A DNA stretch of 64,000 nt. Source: Acidobacteriota bacterium. Lineage in GTDB: Bacteria; Acidobacteriota; Blastocatellia; Pyrinomonadales; Pyrinomonadaceae. A program made the position numbers and the translations under genes. Positions 8,023 to 16,557 of the stretch are shown one piece after another. Position 1 is the stretch's first letter. Every line of letters begins with the position of its first letter. The DNA lies in contig JAHBSJ010000005.1 in assembly GCA_019639155.1 (NCBI GenBank), positions 210,342-274,341 on the forward strand, in the 5' to 3' direction. Under the pieces are notes generated by a model. That model did not search any database. It was not told the origin of the DNA and worked only from the letters and a program-made list of their open reading frames with translations.

Positions 8023-8467
8023 GCGTTCAATGAAGGCGGCAAGGAAGCCAATTAGTACGGCCGGAAAGCTCACTATTACGTTCGGGAGTCCAACTATCGC
8101 GGCCGGGCGACCAAAAATAGGAGCCGGAAACCTACATTTCGGCGTTGGAAAAATAATTTTTACAATTTGAGGAAAAAAGTATTGCATTCGGGAATCGGAT
8201 TGTGGTAAATATTCTGTCATCAGATCAGGAACGAAGTTGATTTGCCTGAATAGGAGATCAACAAACGGCGCAAGGCGGGCGTTTGCCCGTTTGAAAACCT
8301 GATCTGAAACAGGCAATCGCCTCGCCGCAACGGCGGTGTTCCTGCATCGCCCGCGAGCTGTTCGTGAACTCCCGACTTCCGACATGATCATACATCGCTC
8401 CTGATCTGTGTTTCGCCGTCCGCGATCATTCCGGCCGGTAACAAATACACATAAAGGAGATAGAGCG
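8023..8467. other. Intergenic region between array A and the 8468 gene
   Basis: About 445 bp with no convincing gene. It contains decayed repeat-like sequence up to about 8150. A possible weak promoter (TTGCAT at 8182, 18-bp gap, TAAATA at 8206) points rightward. A GC-rich inverted repeat (CAAACGG/CCGTTTG around CGGGCGTTTGCCCG) lies near 8262-8293. Any of these could serve the gene at 8468. Confidence 0.4.
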
Positions 8468-9163
8468 ATGGTTCCTTCTAATTCATGGTTTCCGACAAGT
8501 TGGGCAGAAAGGGTGGCTTGGTATAACGCGTTCGCGCAGGCGTGGGCGACGATTTACAGCCAGCTTGGGTTTTCGAATCAGGATCTGCAGCAGGTGCAGG
8601 ACGACAACGCGATGATGCAGTTCCTGGGCGACAATCTGGAGGCGATAGAAAATTATGTGGACGCCGTCCGCGCGTTTCGACGCGTCGTGACGGAGGGCGA
8701 CGTAAACGGAACGACGCCGGATTTTCCGACGATCGGCAATATTCAGCCCGGCACGCCCGTTCCTCAGGGCATCTTTGAACGGCTCGACAACCTTGTCAAA
8801 CGGATCAGGCTCGCTCCCGGCTACACAGAGGAAGAAGGCGAGGCACTCGGCATCATTCCGAAAAAATCCCAGAACATCTCGCCCGGCGACGCGAAACCCG
8901 CACTCGCCGCAGCGACCGATCCGAACAATGTCGTTTTCCTGAAATTCAAGAAAGGCCAGTTCAGCGGCATCACGCTGCAGCTGTCGGTCGATAAAGGCCC
9001 GTGGACAGAGGCGGGCAGATTTACGCGTTCGCCCGCAACCGTGACCGTGCCTCAGAATCAAGACGAACTGCCGCGGCTGGCTGCATTCAGGGCCAGATAT
9101 CTCGTCGGCGACGACGTCGTCGGTGAATGGTCGGATACCGTGATCGTGCAGACAACACCGTAA
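8468..9163 (+). CDS. Hypothetical protein (231 residues)
   Basis: I do not recognise the family. The start at 8468 is supported by a strong Shine-Dalgarno AAGGAGA (8454-8460), although the frame is open upstream. The N-terminal half (about 1-125) is helical and rich in Trp, Gln and Asp. The C-terminal half (about 155-231) looks like a beta-sandwich of fibronectin-type-III character, with alternating strands, SVDKGPWTEAG and a GEWSDTVIV ending typical of such folds. No signal peptide or membrane segment is seen, so the product is probably cytoplasmic, unless exported by a specialised route. It is a single gene followed by a terminator at 9199. Expression is likely, function unknown. Confidence 0.75.
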   Translation: MVPSNSWFPTSWAERVAWYNAFAQAWATIYSQLGFSNQDLQQVQDDNAMMQFLGDNLEAIENYVDAVRAFRRVVTEGDVNGTTPDFPTIGNIQPGTPVPQGIFERLDNLVKRIRLAPGYTEEEGEALGIIPKKSQNISPGDAKPALAAATDPNNVVFLKFKKGQFSGITLQLSVDKGPWTEAGRFTRSPATVTVPQNQDELPRLAAFRARYLVGDDVVGEWSDTVIVQTTP

Positions 9164-9198
9164 GAGTGAGTGGAGAGCGGAGAGAGGAGAGTGGAGAG

Positions 9199-9225
9199 AA
9201 AGGCCCGCGGTGTGCGGGCTTTTCT
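9199..9225 (+). terminator. Rho-independent terminator
   Basis: Stem GCCCGC/GCGGGC with GGTGT loop flanked by AAAG and CTTTT, 35 bp after the stop of the 8468 gene. Confidence 0.75.
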
Positions 9226-9247
9226 ATGCAAGCGGCCGTGTCGGCTA

Positions 9248-9275
9248 GAAGCAGGCCGGCAGCCTGCGGTCCGAC
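9248..9275. repeat. REP-like palindrome (GCAGGCCGGC type)
   Basis: Contains GCAGGCCGGCAGCCTGC (9251-9267) flanked by AGAA. Close relatives occur at about 17653-17680 (inverted orientation) and 18347-18367. All three are intergenic. Confidence 0.55.
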
Positions 9276-9298
9276 GAGAAGAAGCAGACTTGTCGGGG

Positions 9299-10069
9299 TT
9301 ATTCGCGGTAGCGGGCTTTGCCTGCGATGCGGTCGTAGAGCCAGGCGGGCATGATTTTGCCGGCGCGGACGATGGTGGCGAGCTGCCATGGGAAGGCGGC
9401 GAACTTTTTCCGCCGCTCGATCGCACGGACGAACAGCGGAACGGCGTCGTCCAGGTCCATGAGAAAGGGCATTTTGGCCGCGCGGCCGGCCGTGAGCGGC
9501 GTTTTTATGAAACCGGGCTGGATTATCGTGACGTCGATGCCGCTATGTTTGACGTCGAGGCGGACGGATTCGAAAAACGCCGTCATTCCGGCTTTGCTGG
9601 CGGAATACGCGGCACTTTTGGGCAGGCCGCGAAAACCCGCGAGGCTCGATATCGCGACGATGTGGCCGCTATTGCGGCGTTTCATACCCGGAAGGACCGC
9701 GTGGACGGTGTTTACCGCACCGAGCAGGTTGATGTCGATCACCTTTTTGACGGCGAGCGGATTCAGGTCGCGTGTTTCCGCGTTGTTGCCGCCGATGCCG
9801 GCGTTGGCGATCGCGACGTCGATGTGTTCGAATTCGTGCAGAAACTCGTCAACGGCCTTTTGCACGGCGTCGCCGTCCGTCACGTCAACGGCGAACACAC
9901 GCGCCGTGCCGCCGAGGCGTTCGCAGTCGTTTTTCAGCCGGTCCAGCAGCTCGCCGCGCCGCGCCAACAGCCCGATGACCGCTCCTTTCCCGGCAAAAGC
10001 ACGGGCCAACGCTTCGCCGATGCCGCTCGACGCTCCGGTGAGGAATATTCGCTTGCCGTTCCAATTCAT
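9299..10069 (-). CDS. SDR-family NAD(P)-dependent oxidoreductase
   Basis: A 256-residue classical short-chain dehydrogenase. Cofactor-binding TGASSGIG is at about residues 10-17, the structural NAG lies near 90, and the catalytic Ser plus YSASK lie near 140-160. The Arg pair after LLARRGE suggests NADPH preference. The C-terminal stretch with WLYDRIAGKARYRE is seen in the DltE/YdfG-like SDR group; the substrate cannot be told. The frame continues upstream to 10138, but the ATG at 10067-10069 gives MNWNGKRIFLTGASSGIG, the normal spacing to the glycine motif. It is divergent from the gene at 10128, with only 58 bp between them, so the promoters must overlap. Confidence 0.9.
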   Translation of the reverse strand: MNWNGKRIFLTGASSGIGEALARAFAGKGAVIGLLARRGELLDRLKNDCERLGGTARVFAVDVTDGDAVQKAVDEFLHEFEHIDVAIANAGIGGNNAETRDLNPLAVKKVIDINLLGAVNTVHAVLPGMKRRNSGHIVAISSLAGFRGLPKSAAYSASKAGMTAFFESVRLDVKHSGIDVTIIQPGFIKTPLTAGRAAKMPFLMDLDDAVPLFVRAIERRKKFAAFPWQLATIVRAGKIMPAWLYDRIAGKARYRE

Positions 10070-10127
10070 ATGGACATTATGAAGCCGTTTGACACTCGCC
10101 GCAAACGTTTTTATATTGCTCGAAACT

Positions 10128-10583
10128 ATGAACGACAATGATCTATCGGTATTTTCCCCAAACCAAAACGGCGGCGAAGAAGCAGCGGAGGCCGATCGAG
10201 GCGAAATTTTGCGTTGTCACAACTACGCGTGCAGCTTTGTTACGTACAATGACATCGACAAATGCCCGTATTGCGGACGCCGCATGCTGCGTGCAGATCA
10301 ATTTCGTACGCTGGGATATATTTTGATCGGGCTCGGCGTCGTCTTGTCGGGAATGGGTGCCGCACTCATCTATTTTCTCGGCGATAAGCTGCCGAACGAC
10401 CCCGCAAGATCATTGGTGGCGATGGCTATTTTCTATGGGCTCTTCTTTGTCGGGCTGCTGCCGCTGGCTGCAGGAATCTATCAGGTCTATTCCGGACAGA
10501 AACACAGTAAATTGCAGAAGATGATGATGTTGGCGTTTTCGGCGGTGCTGGTGGCGGCGGTTTTGATCAGAATATTCTTCTGA
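10128..10583 (+). CDS. Small zinc-ribbon membrane protein
   Basis: A 151-residue protein with an acidic N-terminus and a putative four-Cys zinc ribbon (CHNYAC and CPYCG, about residues 28-51). Three hydrophobic helices follow (about 60-82, 95-120 and 130-150). The first methionine that follows the intergenic region, at 10128, was used. Such ribbon-plus-helices proteins are common near signalling genes, but no function is assigned. The stop is 13 bp from the convergent end of RNase J. Confidence 0.7.
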   Translation: MNDNDLSVFSPNQNGGEEAAEADRGEILRCHNYACSFVTYNDIDKCPYCGRRMLRADQFRTLGYILIGLGVVLSGMGAALIYFLGDKLPNDPARSLVAMAIFYGLFFVGLLPLAAGIYQVYSGQKHSKLQKMMMLAFSAVLVAAVLIRIFF

Positions 10584-10596
10584 TCAAGCTCGGCCG

Positions 10597-12258
10597 TCAA
10601 ACCTCGACGACCGTCGTTACGATCACGGGCTTTCCGCTAAGCTCCTTTTGAACGTAGCGCTTTAGGTGGATGCGGAGATTCTCCTTGAAGACACTGCGGT
10701 CGGCGATCTGCGCGGGCTTCATTTCATCGATCGCTTCCGCAACGGCCGAACGTGCGGCGGCGGCAAAGCCATTCGTCATATCGAGGCCCGCGACTCCGTT
10801 CAGCGTGATCTGCGGTTCGCCGACGAGCGTATGTTTTTTGCGGTCAACGGTGACCACCAGCGATATCATGCCGCCGTAAGCGAGTTTCTTGCGTTCGCGG
10901 ATGATGTCGTATTCGATCTCTTCCAGCGATTCCTCGTCGATGAAGGTCTTGTACAGATCGTGCTTTTCGATAATGCGTGCACCGTATTCGTCGAGCTCGA
11001 GAACTTCCCCGTTCTCGATGAGAATGATGTCCTCGTCAGCGTAACCGGCGACGTGATTTTTGATGAATTCCTTCTGTCGGAACAGCATTCGATATTCGCC
11101 GTGGATCGGCACGACGAATTTCGGCTGCGCCGTCTCGACCATTATCTTGATGTCTTCCTGCGAAGCGTGGCCCGAGACGTGGACGAGCCGGCGTTTCTCT
11201 TCGATGATGTTGGCCCCGCGTTTGTAAAGATGGCCGATCAGGCGGCTGATGTTCTTTTCGTTGCCCGGAATGATGCGTGCGGAAAGAACGACGGTGTCGC
11301 CCTTTGAAATTTCGAGGCCTTTGTACGTGCCGGTCGCAAGTCCCCACAACGCAGCCCGCATCTCGCCCTGCGAACCGGTCACGAGATAGCAGATCTCGTC
11401 GTCGTCGAGTGCACGCGATTCGCCGAGCGTCGCCATACAGCCGCGTGGGATCTTCAGCAGCCCGTGGTCGGACGCTATCTCGACGTTTCGCTGCATCGAG
11501 CGGCCGAGAACGCAGACGCGGCGGCCGAATTCGTGCGCGACGTCGAAAACTATCTGCAGGCGGTGCATCGACGAGGAGAACGTCGAAACGAATAAGCGGC
11601 CTTCCGATTCTTCAAAGATCTCTTCGAACGCAGGGATCACGGCTTGTTCCGACGGTGTGCGTCCGGCGACGGTCGCGTTGGTCGAATCACACAAGAGCGC
11701 AAGAACGCCTTCGTCGCCGATACGCTGCAGCATTTTTAGGTCGTAGGGTTTGCCGATGACGGGCGTATCGTCGATCTTGTAATCGCCGGTATGTATCAGC
11801 GTGCCGGCGGGAGTGTGGATCGCCAGCGAGAAACATTCGACCAGCGAATGCGACGCATGTATGAACTCAATATCAAAACCGCCGACGCTAACGCGGTCAC
11901 CCGCCTCGACGCGATGCATCAGAACGTCGTCGAGCATGTCGTATTCTTCGAGACGCCGTTCGCACAAAGCGAGCGTGAACCGTGAGGAATAGACCGGAAC
12001 GTTGAACTTCTTCAGGATATAAGGCAATGCGCCGATGTGGTCTTCGTGGCCGTGCGTGAGAATGATGGCGGTAAGGTCGTCGCGGTATTCTTCTAGAAAG
12101 TCGAAATTGGGTATCGAAATATCCACGCCGAACGGCGTTTCCTCCGGAAAACCCATGCCGGCATCGACGACGATCATTTCGCCGCCGTAGCGTATGCCCA
12201 TGCAGTTCATCCCGAATTCGCCGATGCCGCCGAGCGGAATTATTTCGATCTTGCTCAC
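10597..12258 (-). CDS. rnj: Ribonuclease J
   Basis: A metallo-beta-lactamase/beta-CASP ribonuclease of 553 residues that matures and degrades RNA by endonucleolytic and 5'-to-3' exonucleolytic cleavage. It has the zinc motif HGHEDH (about 70-75), HASHS, a GDYKID metal site, a beta-CASP domain with FVSTFSSSMHRLQ, and the late HVSGHAS and PIHGE motifs, followed by the C-terminal dimerisation domain. Length and order match the family. The start is a GTG (12256-12258) preceded by GGAGAGGAAATT, a good ribosome-binding site. It is convergent with the gene ending at 10583. RNase J in place of a visible RNase E fits a non-proteobacterial lineage. Confidence 0.95.
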   Translation of the reverse strand: MSKIEIIPLGGIGEFGMNCMGIRYGGEMIVVDAGMGFPEETPFGVDISIPNFDFLEEYRDDLTAIILTHGHEDHIGALPYILKKFNVPVYSSRFTLALCERRLEEYDMLDDVLMHRVEAGDRVSVGGFDIEFIHASHSLVECFSLAIHTPAGTLIHTGDYKIDDTPVIGKPYDLKMLQRIGDEGVLALLCDSTNATVAGRTPSEQAVIPAFEEIFEESEGRLFVSTFSSSMHRLQIVFDVAHEFGRRVCVLGRSMQRNVEIASDHGLLKIPRGCMATLGESRALDDDEICYLVTGSQGEMRAALWGLATGTYKGLEISKGDTVVLSARIIPGNEKNISRLIGHLYKRGANIIEEKRRLVHVSGHASQEDIKIMVETAQPKFVVPIHGEYRMLFRQKEFIKNHVAGYADEDIILIENGEVLELDEYGARIIEKHDLYKTFIDEESLEEIEYDIIRERKKLAYGGMISLVVTVDRKKHTLVGEPQITLNGVAGLDMTNGFAAAARSAVAEAIDEMKPAQIADRSVFKENLRIHLKRYVQKELSGKPVIVTTVVEV

Positions 12259-12497
12259 AATTTCCTCTCCGTGCCTTCGAACCGAAGCGTAATTGTAGCA
12301 TACGGTAATGCGGCGCGTGTTTTCGACTTAGGCTCAGGACTATTTTGCAATAGAATGTTTTTAGTCCTTTTGGGCAGGAATCACGTCTAAATGACGTTTA
12401 TGGTTCTCGGCCACATTCCTCGTCGGCGCGGACGGCGGAGACTTGTTGATCGACAATTTTTTTGTGGCTGTTGGAGCTACCTTTCTTAAAGTTAAAT

Positions 12498-14711
12498 ATG
12501 CATAGGACAAAAGTGATCATTGTTGCGGTTTTTATTGCCGCAGGGGCTTTTTTCGCGTTTGAGAACCCCGCATTTCTCGCCGGTAAAGGCGAAATGGCAT
12601 TATCCGCACCGACACGCGTAAATGCGACCGACAATCTCTACAACAATAAGGTTGGCATCTATTGGGACACGATCCGCGGAGCGACAACGTATCGGATCTT
12701 TCGAAACACGATAAACGATCCGAATTCTGCGGCCGACGTCGGCACCACGCCATTGAATTTTTTCTTTGATACGTCTGCCCCGGCAAATACTGATCTCTTT
12801 TACTGGGTGCGAGCCGAAAATTCGTCAGAGGTCAGCCCGATGAGCGCTTCTGACGCGGGCCGGCGAACGAACACTTTACAGCAAGGCAATACGCCGCCTT
12901 TGCCGCCGCCGCCGCCGGCACCGCCCGGCAATCCTCTTACGGCCGCAAAGATCGAGCTCGGAAAGGCGTTGTTTTGGGATGAACAATTGTCGGCGACGAA
13001 CACTGTTGCGTGCGGGACTTGCCATCACGCGAACAGCGGCGGTGCCGATCCTCGCATTACAGGCTGGAATCCGGGCCCGGACGGCGTTTTGGGCAATGGC
13101 GATGATATTCGGGGGACGATCGGCGTCCCACTGAATAACGCGGACGGTTTGTATGCTTTTTCACCTTCATACGGTCTTGACCCGCAAGTGACCGGCCGGA
13201 CATCGACGTCGCATGTCAATGCCGCCTATGCACCGCTGCTTTTTTGGGATGGGCGAGCCGGCGGTCAATTTCGTGATCCGGTTACAAACGAGATCCTTTT
13301 GAACGCCGGCGGTGCGCTTGAATCTCAAGCCGCCGGTCCGCCTACTAATGACGTCGAAATGGGCCACATCGGCGCAAACTGGCCATCGCTCGCGGCTAAG
13401 ATCTCTTCGGCGACGCCGCTTGTTTTGTCGCCGAATGTGCCGGCAGCCTTGAGCAATTGGATCGGCGGCCGTACTTATCCTGAGCTTTTCGAAGAAGCAT
13501 TCGGTACGACCGCGGTTACCCCAGCACGCATTGTTTTCGCGATCGCATCTTACGAGCGATCGCTTTTCAGCGATCAAACGCCTTTCGACCTGGATGTTCA
13601 AGGGATTACTCCATTGTCGCCGCAAGAATCCATGGGTCGTAATTTATTCAATTCGCCCGCGATCGCCTGCAATGCTTGTCACGGCGGAAACAGGTTTACG
13701 GACAACGCTTTTCACTATATAGGCGTACGTCCGGATACTGACGATATCGGCCGTGAAGCTGTAACCGGCATGCCGAACGATCGCGGAACGTTCCGCACGC
13801 CAAACCTTCGCAATGTCGGCCTTCGCCGTTCATTCTTTCATAACGGCAGGTTCACCACGCTGGAAGAGGTCGTTGATTTTTATGATAGAGCCGGTGATTT
13901 CGATGCGAACAACAAACCGAACCTGATACACGTTCTCAATCTTGCTCCGGGCCAGCGTGCAGCACTTTTGGCATTTTTAAGACGGCCGTTGATAGATCCG
14001 CGGGTTCAGAATGAGACGGGGCCGTTCGAACGCCCCGGACTTTATTCGGAATCGAGCCGCGTTCCCCAGGTGATGGGAGCGGGTCGAAGCGGCTCAGGTG
14101 GTCAAGAGCCCAAGGTCCACGCAATTTCGCCGCCAATAGTAGGCAATCAGAATTTTGTGATCTCTGTTTCGGGCGGACTTGGTGGTGCTCAAGCATACTT
14201 GGTGGTTGATTCGAACGATCCGGGAGTTGGTACCTCGATACCCGCAACGGGATCGCTGGCGAAGATATCTTCTTCGCTTAACGCCACAGGTGCCGGCAAC
14301 GGCTGGACGTCAGTTTCCGTTCCTATTCCCGATCTCGCAGGATTGCCGGGACAGACATTCTACGCACGCTGGTATGTGGTCGATCCGCAGGCAGCGAATG
14401 GATTTGCCGTATCCAAGGCAGCAAGGTTCACTGTTTTCGGTCAATCGTCGGCGTCCGCCAATTTTACCGTCGCGGGAAGGATCATGACCGGCGATGGCCG
14501 TGGCCTGCGCAACGCTGTGGTTTCTATTTCCGGTCCGGGTGGTTTTGCCCAACGAGTTACAACGGGAACATTTGGTTACTACCAATTCGTGAATGTGCCG
14601 GGCGGAGCGACCTACACGATCAATGTAGGTTCGCGTACCTATCGATTCACGCCGCGTGATGTTTTGCTTACCGGCAATCTCAGCGACTTTGATTTCTATG
14701 GGCTTGAATAG
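12498..14711 (+). CDS. Diheme cytochrome c peroxidase/MauG-family protein with extra beta domains
   Basis: A 737-residue exported heme protein. After a signal peptide (about 1-28) comes a fibronectin-III-like domain (about 35-125) and a proline-rich linker (LPPPPPAPPG). The bacterial cytochrome c peroxidase domain has two heme sites, C172-GT-C175-H and C391-NA-C394-H, and the family signature GTFRTPNLRNV near 435. A further beta region and a C-terminal carboxypeptidase-regulatory/CnaB-like domain (about 655-737, TVAGRIMTGDGRGLRNAVV) follow. The core should reduce peroxide or oxidise a protein partner in the periplasm. The accessory domains are unusual and suggest surface attachment or partner binding. 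The ATG at 12498 places the signal peptide correctly. The last 32 bp overlap rsmA, convergently. Confidence 0.88.
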   Translation: MHRTKVIIVAVFIAAGAFFAFENPAFLAGKGEMALSAPTRVNATDNLYNNKVGIYWDTIRGATTYRIFRNTINDPNSAADVGTTPLNFFFDTSAPANTDLFYWVRAENSSEVSPMSASDAGRRTNTLQQGNTPPLPPPPPAPPGNPLTAAKIELGKALFWDEQLSATNTVACGTCHHANSGGADPRITGWNPGPDGVLGNGDDIRGTIGVPLNNADGLYAFSPSYGLDPQVTGRTSTSHVNAAYAPLLFWDGRAGGQFRDPVTNEILLNAGGALESQAAGPPTNDVEMGHIGANWPSLAAKISSATPLVLSPNVPAALSNWIGGRTYPELFEEAFGTTAVTPARIVFAIASYERSLFSDQTPFDLDVQGITPLSPQESMGRNLFNSPAIACNACHGGNRFTDNAFHYIGVRPDTDDIGREAVTGMPNDRGTFRTPNLRNVGLRRSFFHNGRFTTLEEVVDFYDRAGDFDANNKPNLIHVLNLAPGQRAALLAFLRRPLIDPRVQNETGPFERPGLYSESSRVPQVMGAGRSGSGGQEPKVHAISPPIVGNQNFVISVSGGLGGAQAYLVVDSNDPGVGTSIPATGSLAKISSSLNATGAGNGWTSVSVPIPDLAGLPGQTFYARWYVVDPQAANGFAVSKAARFTVFGQSSASANFTVAGRIMTGDGRGLRNAVVSISGPGGFAQRVTTGTFGYYQFVNVPGGATYTINVGSRTYRFTPRDVLLTGNLSDFDFYGLE

Positions 14712-15462
14712 CTGCGGCTAGATCCCGCCATTGTTCAAGCGTCAGAGCCTCGGCACGAGCCCGCGGATCGACGCCGACAGATCCGGCTATTTCTTTGAGA
14801 TCCGGATAAAGACGTTTGAGATTGTTCTCGAGCGTCTTTCTCTTTTGGGCAAAGGCCGCTGAGACGAGCCTGCGCAAATTCGCTGCAGCCTCATAGCTAT
14901 CGCTTCGCGGCGTGAACCGCGCGACGCTGCTCCAGACCTTGGGCACGGGCGAAAACGCGGTCGGCGGTATATCGAACAGCTTTTCCACGATAAAGGCGTC
15001 CTCAACCATTACCGACAGGAAACCGCGGTCGCTGATGCCGGGCGGTGCGGCTATGCGTTCAACCACCTCCCGTTGAAACATCAGCACCATCAGCAACAAT
15101 TCGCTCTTGATCTCAATGAAACGCTGAAGTATCGGCGTTGATATGTTGTACGGTAGATTCGCAACGATCTTCAGCTCGCCGCTGCCGAACTGTACAAGGT
15201 CTAGCGACAATGCGTCGCCGATGACAAGCTGAAATCGTTCGTCGTTTGCGAATCGCGACCGTAAAAATTCCGTAAGGTCCCTGTCGATCTCGATCGACGA
15301 TACCCACGCTCCGCGTTCGAGCATCTTCGCGGTCAATGCACCGTCGCCGGGACCGATCTCGAGAATGTGGTCGCCTTCGCGAATATCAGCGGCATCGACG
15401 ATGCGTTCTATGACGCGTTCGTCGCGGAGAAAGTTCTGCCCAAAGCGCTTCTTTGCACGCAT
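14680..15462 (-). CDS. rsmA: 16S rRNA dimethyladenosine transferase RsmA (KsgA)
   Basis: Dimethylates the two adjacent adenosines near the 3' end of 16S rRNA during small-subunit maturation. The 260 residues begin RAKKRFGQNFL, the family hallmark, then show SAM motif LEIGPGDGALT (about 35-45), the acidic IEID site, catalytic NLPYNIS (about 103-109) and the C-terminal helical domain. Its ATG follows the ribD stop with no gap (TAA directly followed by ATG), so it is translationally coupled as the third gene of ftsY-ribD-rsmA. Loss of rsmA gives kasugamycin resistance in other bacteria. Confidence 0.96.
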   Translation of the reverse strand: MRAKKRFGQNFLRDERVIERIVDAADIREGDHILEIGPGDGALTAKMLERGAWVSSIEIDRDLTEFLRSRFANDERFQLVIGDALSLDLVQFGSGELKIVANLPYNISTPILQRFIEIKSELLLMVLMFQREVVERIAAPPGISDRGFLSVMVEDAFIVEKLFDIPPTAFSPVPKVWSSVARFTPRSDSYEAAANLRRLVSAAFAQKRKTLENNLKRLYPDLKEIAGSVGVDPRARAEALTLEQWRDLAAAIQAHRNQSR

Positions 15463-16557
15463 TTATTCGTATTGCGGATAGCCGGAAATCTCAATGTCGC
15501 GGCCGTGCGTCGTGGTAGTTACATTTTCCAGTGTGACGTCTAATATATCGTTTCCGCCGACCGCATTTACGGCCTCTTCGCCGCCAATTATTCGCGGCGA
15601 GTAGAAAAAGCTGACCTTATCCACAAGTTTAGCTGCGAGAAATGATGCGGCGATCTCGGCACCGCCTTCGACGAGGACGCTTTGAATGTCATCGCCTTTC
15701 AGCCGTGCGAGAACCGCCGCGTGATCGTGCGGTCCGGCTTCCGTCACGGCAATTTCAACTCCCGCGGCACGCAATTCATCTGCCTTTGCACCATCTTTAG
15801 CCGCCGTGAACACAATTGTCGGCACTTTTCCCACAGTTTTGACCAGCCGAGAATCAACTGCGAGCGACAGCCCGCTATCTAAAACTACGCGTACTAAAGG
15901 CCGCCGTCGCGGCAGGCCGCTGCGGTCGGTCAACAGCGGATCATCAATGCGTGCGGTGTTCGCGCCGATCAGAATGGCGTCGTATTCATGCCGCAGACGG
16001 TGAATTTGCTCATTCGCCTCGTCGCCGGTAAACACGAACGGCTCGCCCGCGACCCGCGTTATGCGTCCGTCAAGCGACATAGCCATTTTCAGATGCACAA
16101 ACGGCCTTCCTTTCCGGTGCCAGCAGATGAACTTCTCGTTCAGAGCTGCGGCTTCAGCCGCGAGAATGCCGGTCACGACCTCGACGCCCGCTTCGCGCAG
16201 CCGCTCAAACCCCTTTCCCGACACCAGCGGATTCGGATCCTCGATCGGGCAAACAATGCGGACGATCCCCGCATTTATCAACGCCTCGGTGCAAGGCGGC
16301 GTGCGGCCGTGATGTACATGCGGCTCCAGCGAAATATAGGCCGTCCCGCCGCGGGCTCGTTCGCCGGCTTGTTCCAATGCAACAACTTCGGCGTGGACAA
16401 TTTTGTCGTAAGTATAAGTTCCCTCGCCCGCGACCTCGCCGTTCGCGTCCACGATCACACAGCCGACAAGCGGATTCGGGCTCACGAGGCCCACGCCGGC
16501 GGCCGCCAGTTCCAGCGCCCGTCTCGTATGCTGCAGATCGCGTTCGGAAAAGCTCAT
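15463..16557 (-). CDS. ribD: Bifunctional riboflavin biosynthesis protein RibD
   Basis: Deaminase plus reductase acting after GTP cyclohydrolase II in riboflavin synthesis. The N-terminal cytidine-deaminase-like domain (about 1-145) has HAEVVAL and HHGRTPPC. The C-terminal reductase (about 150-364) has MSLDGRI, IGANTARIDDP and LVEGGAEIAASF. In the deaminase zinc site the normally invariant first cysteine (usual EPCxHHGRTPPC) is histidine here: EPHVHHGRTPPC, codon CAT on the coding strand. The second Cys and the His of HAE remain, so zinc binding with a His ligand is possible. Length is normal. It starts immediately at the ftsY stop (TAG then ATG) and runs directly into rsmA. Confidence 0.94.
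   Translation of the reverse strand: MSFSERDLQHTRRALELAAAGVGLVSPNPLVGCVIVDANGEVAGEGTYTYDKIVHAEVVALEQAGERARGGTAYISLEPHVHHGRTPPCTEALINAGIVRIVCPIEDPNPLVSGKGFERLREAGVEVVTGILAAEAAALNEKFICWHRKGRPFVHLKMAMSLDGRITRVAGEPFVFTGDEANEQIHRLRHEYDAILIGANTARIDDPLLTDRSGLPRRRPLVRVVLDSGLSLAVDSRLVKTVGKVPTIVFTAAKDGAKADELRAAGVEIAVTEAGPHDHAAVLARLKGDDIQSVLVEGGAEIAASFLAAKLVDKVSFFYSPRIIGGEEAVNAVGGNDILDVTLENVTTTTHGRDIEISGYPQYE

Noticed and set aside
7811..8170. Repetitive open frames across array A on both strands (KLTKASR.., EAHEGES.., FVSFRLA..)
   Set aside because: They arise because the 21-bp period keeps several frames open at once; no ribosome-binding site or non-repeat domain supports any of them.
8483..9061. 192-codon minus-strand frame opposite the 8468 gene
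   Set aside because: The plus-strand gene has a strong ribosome-binding site and a terminator; the minus frame has neither.
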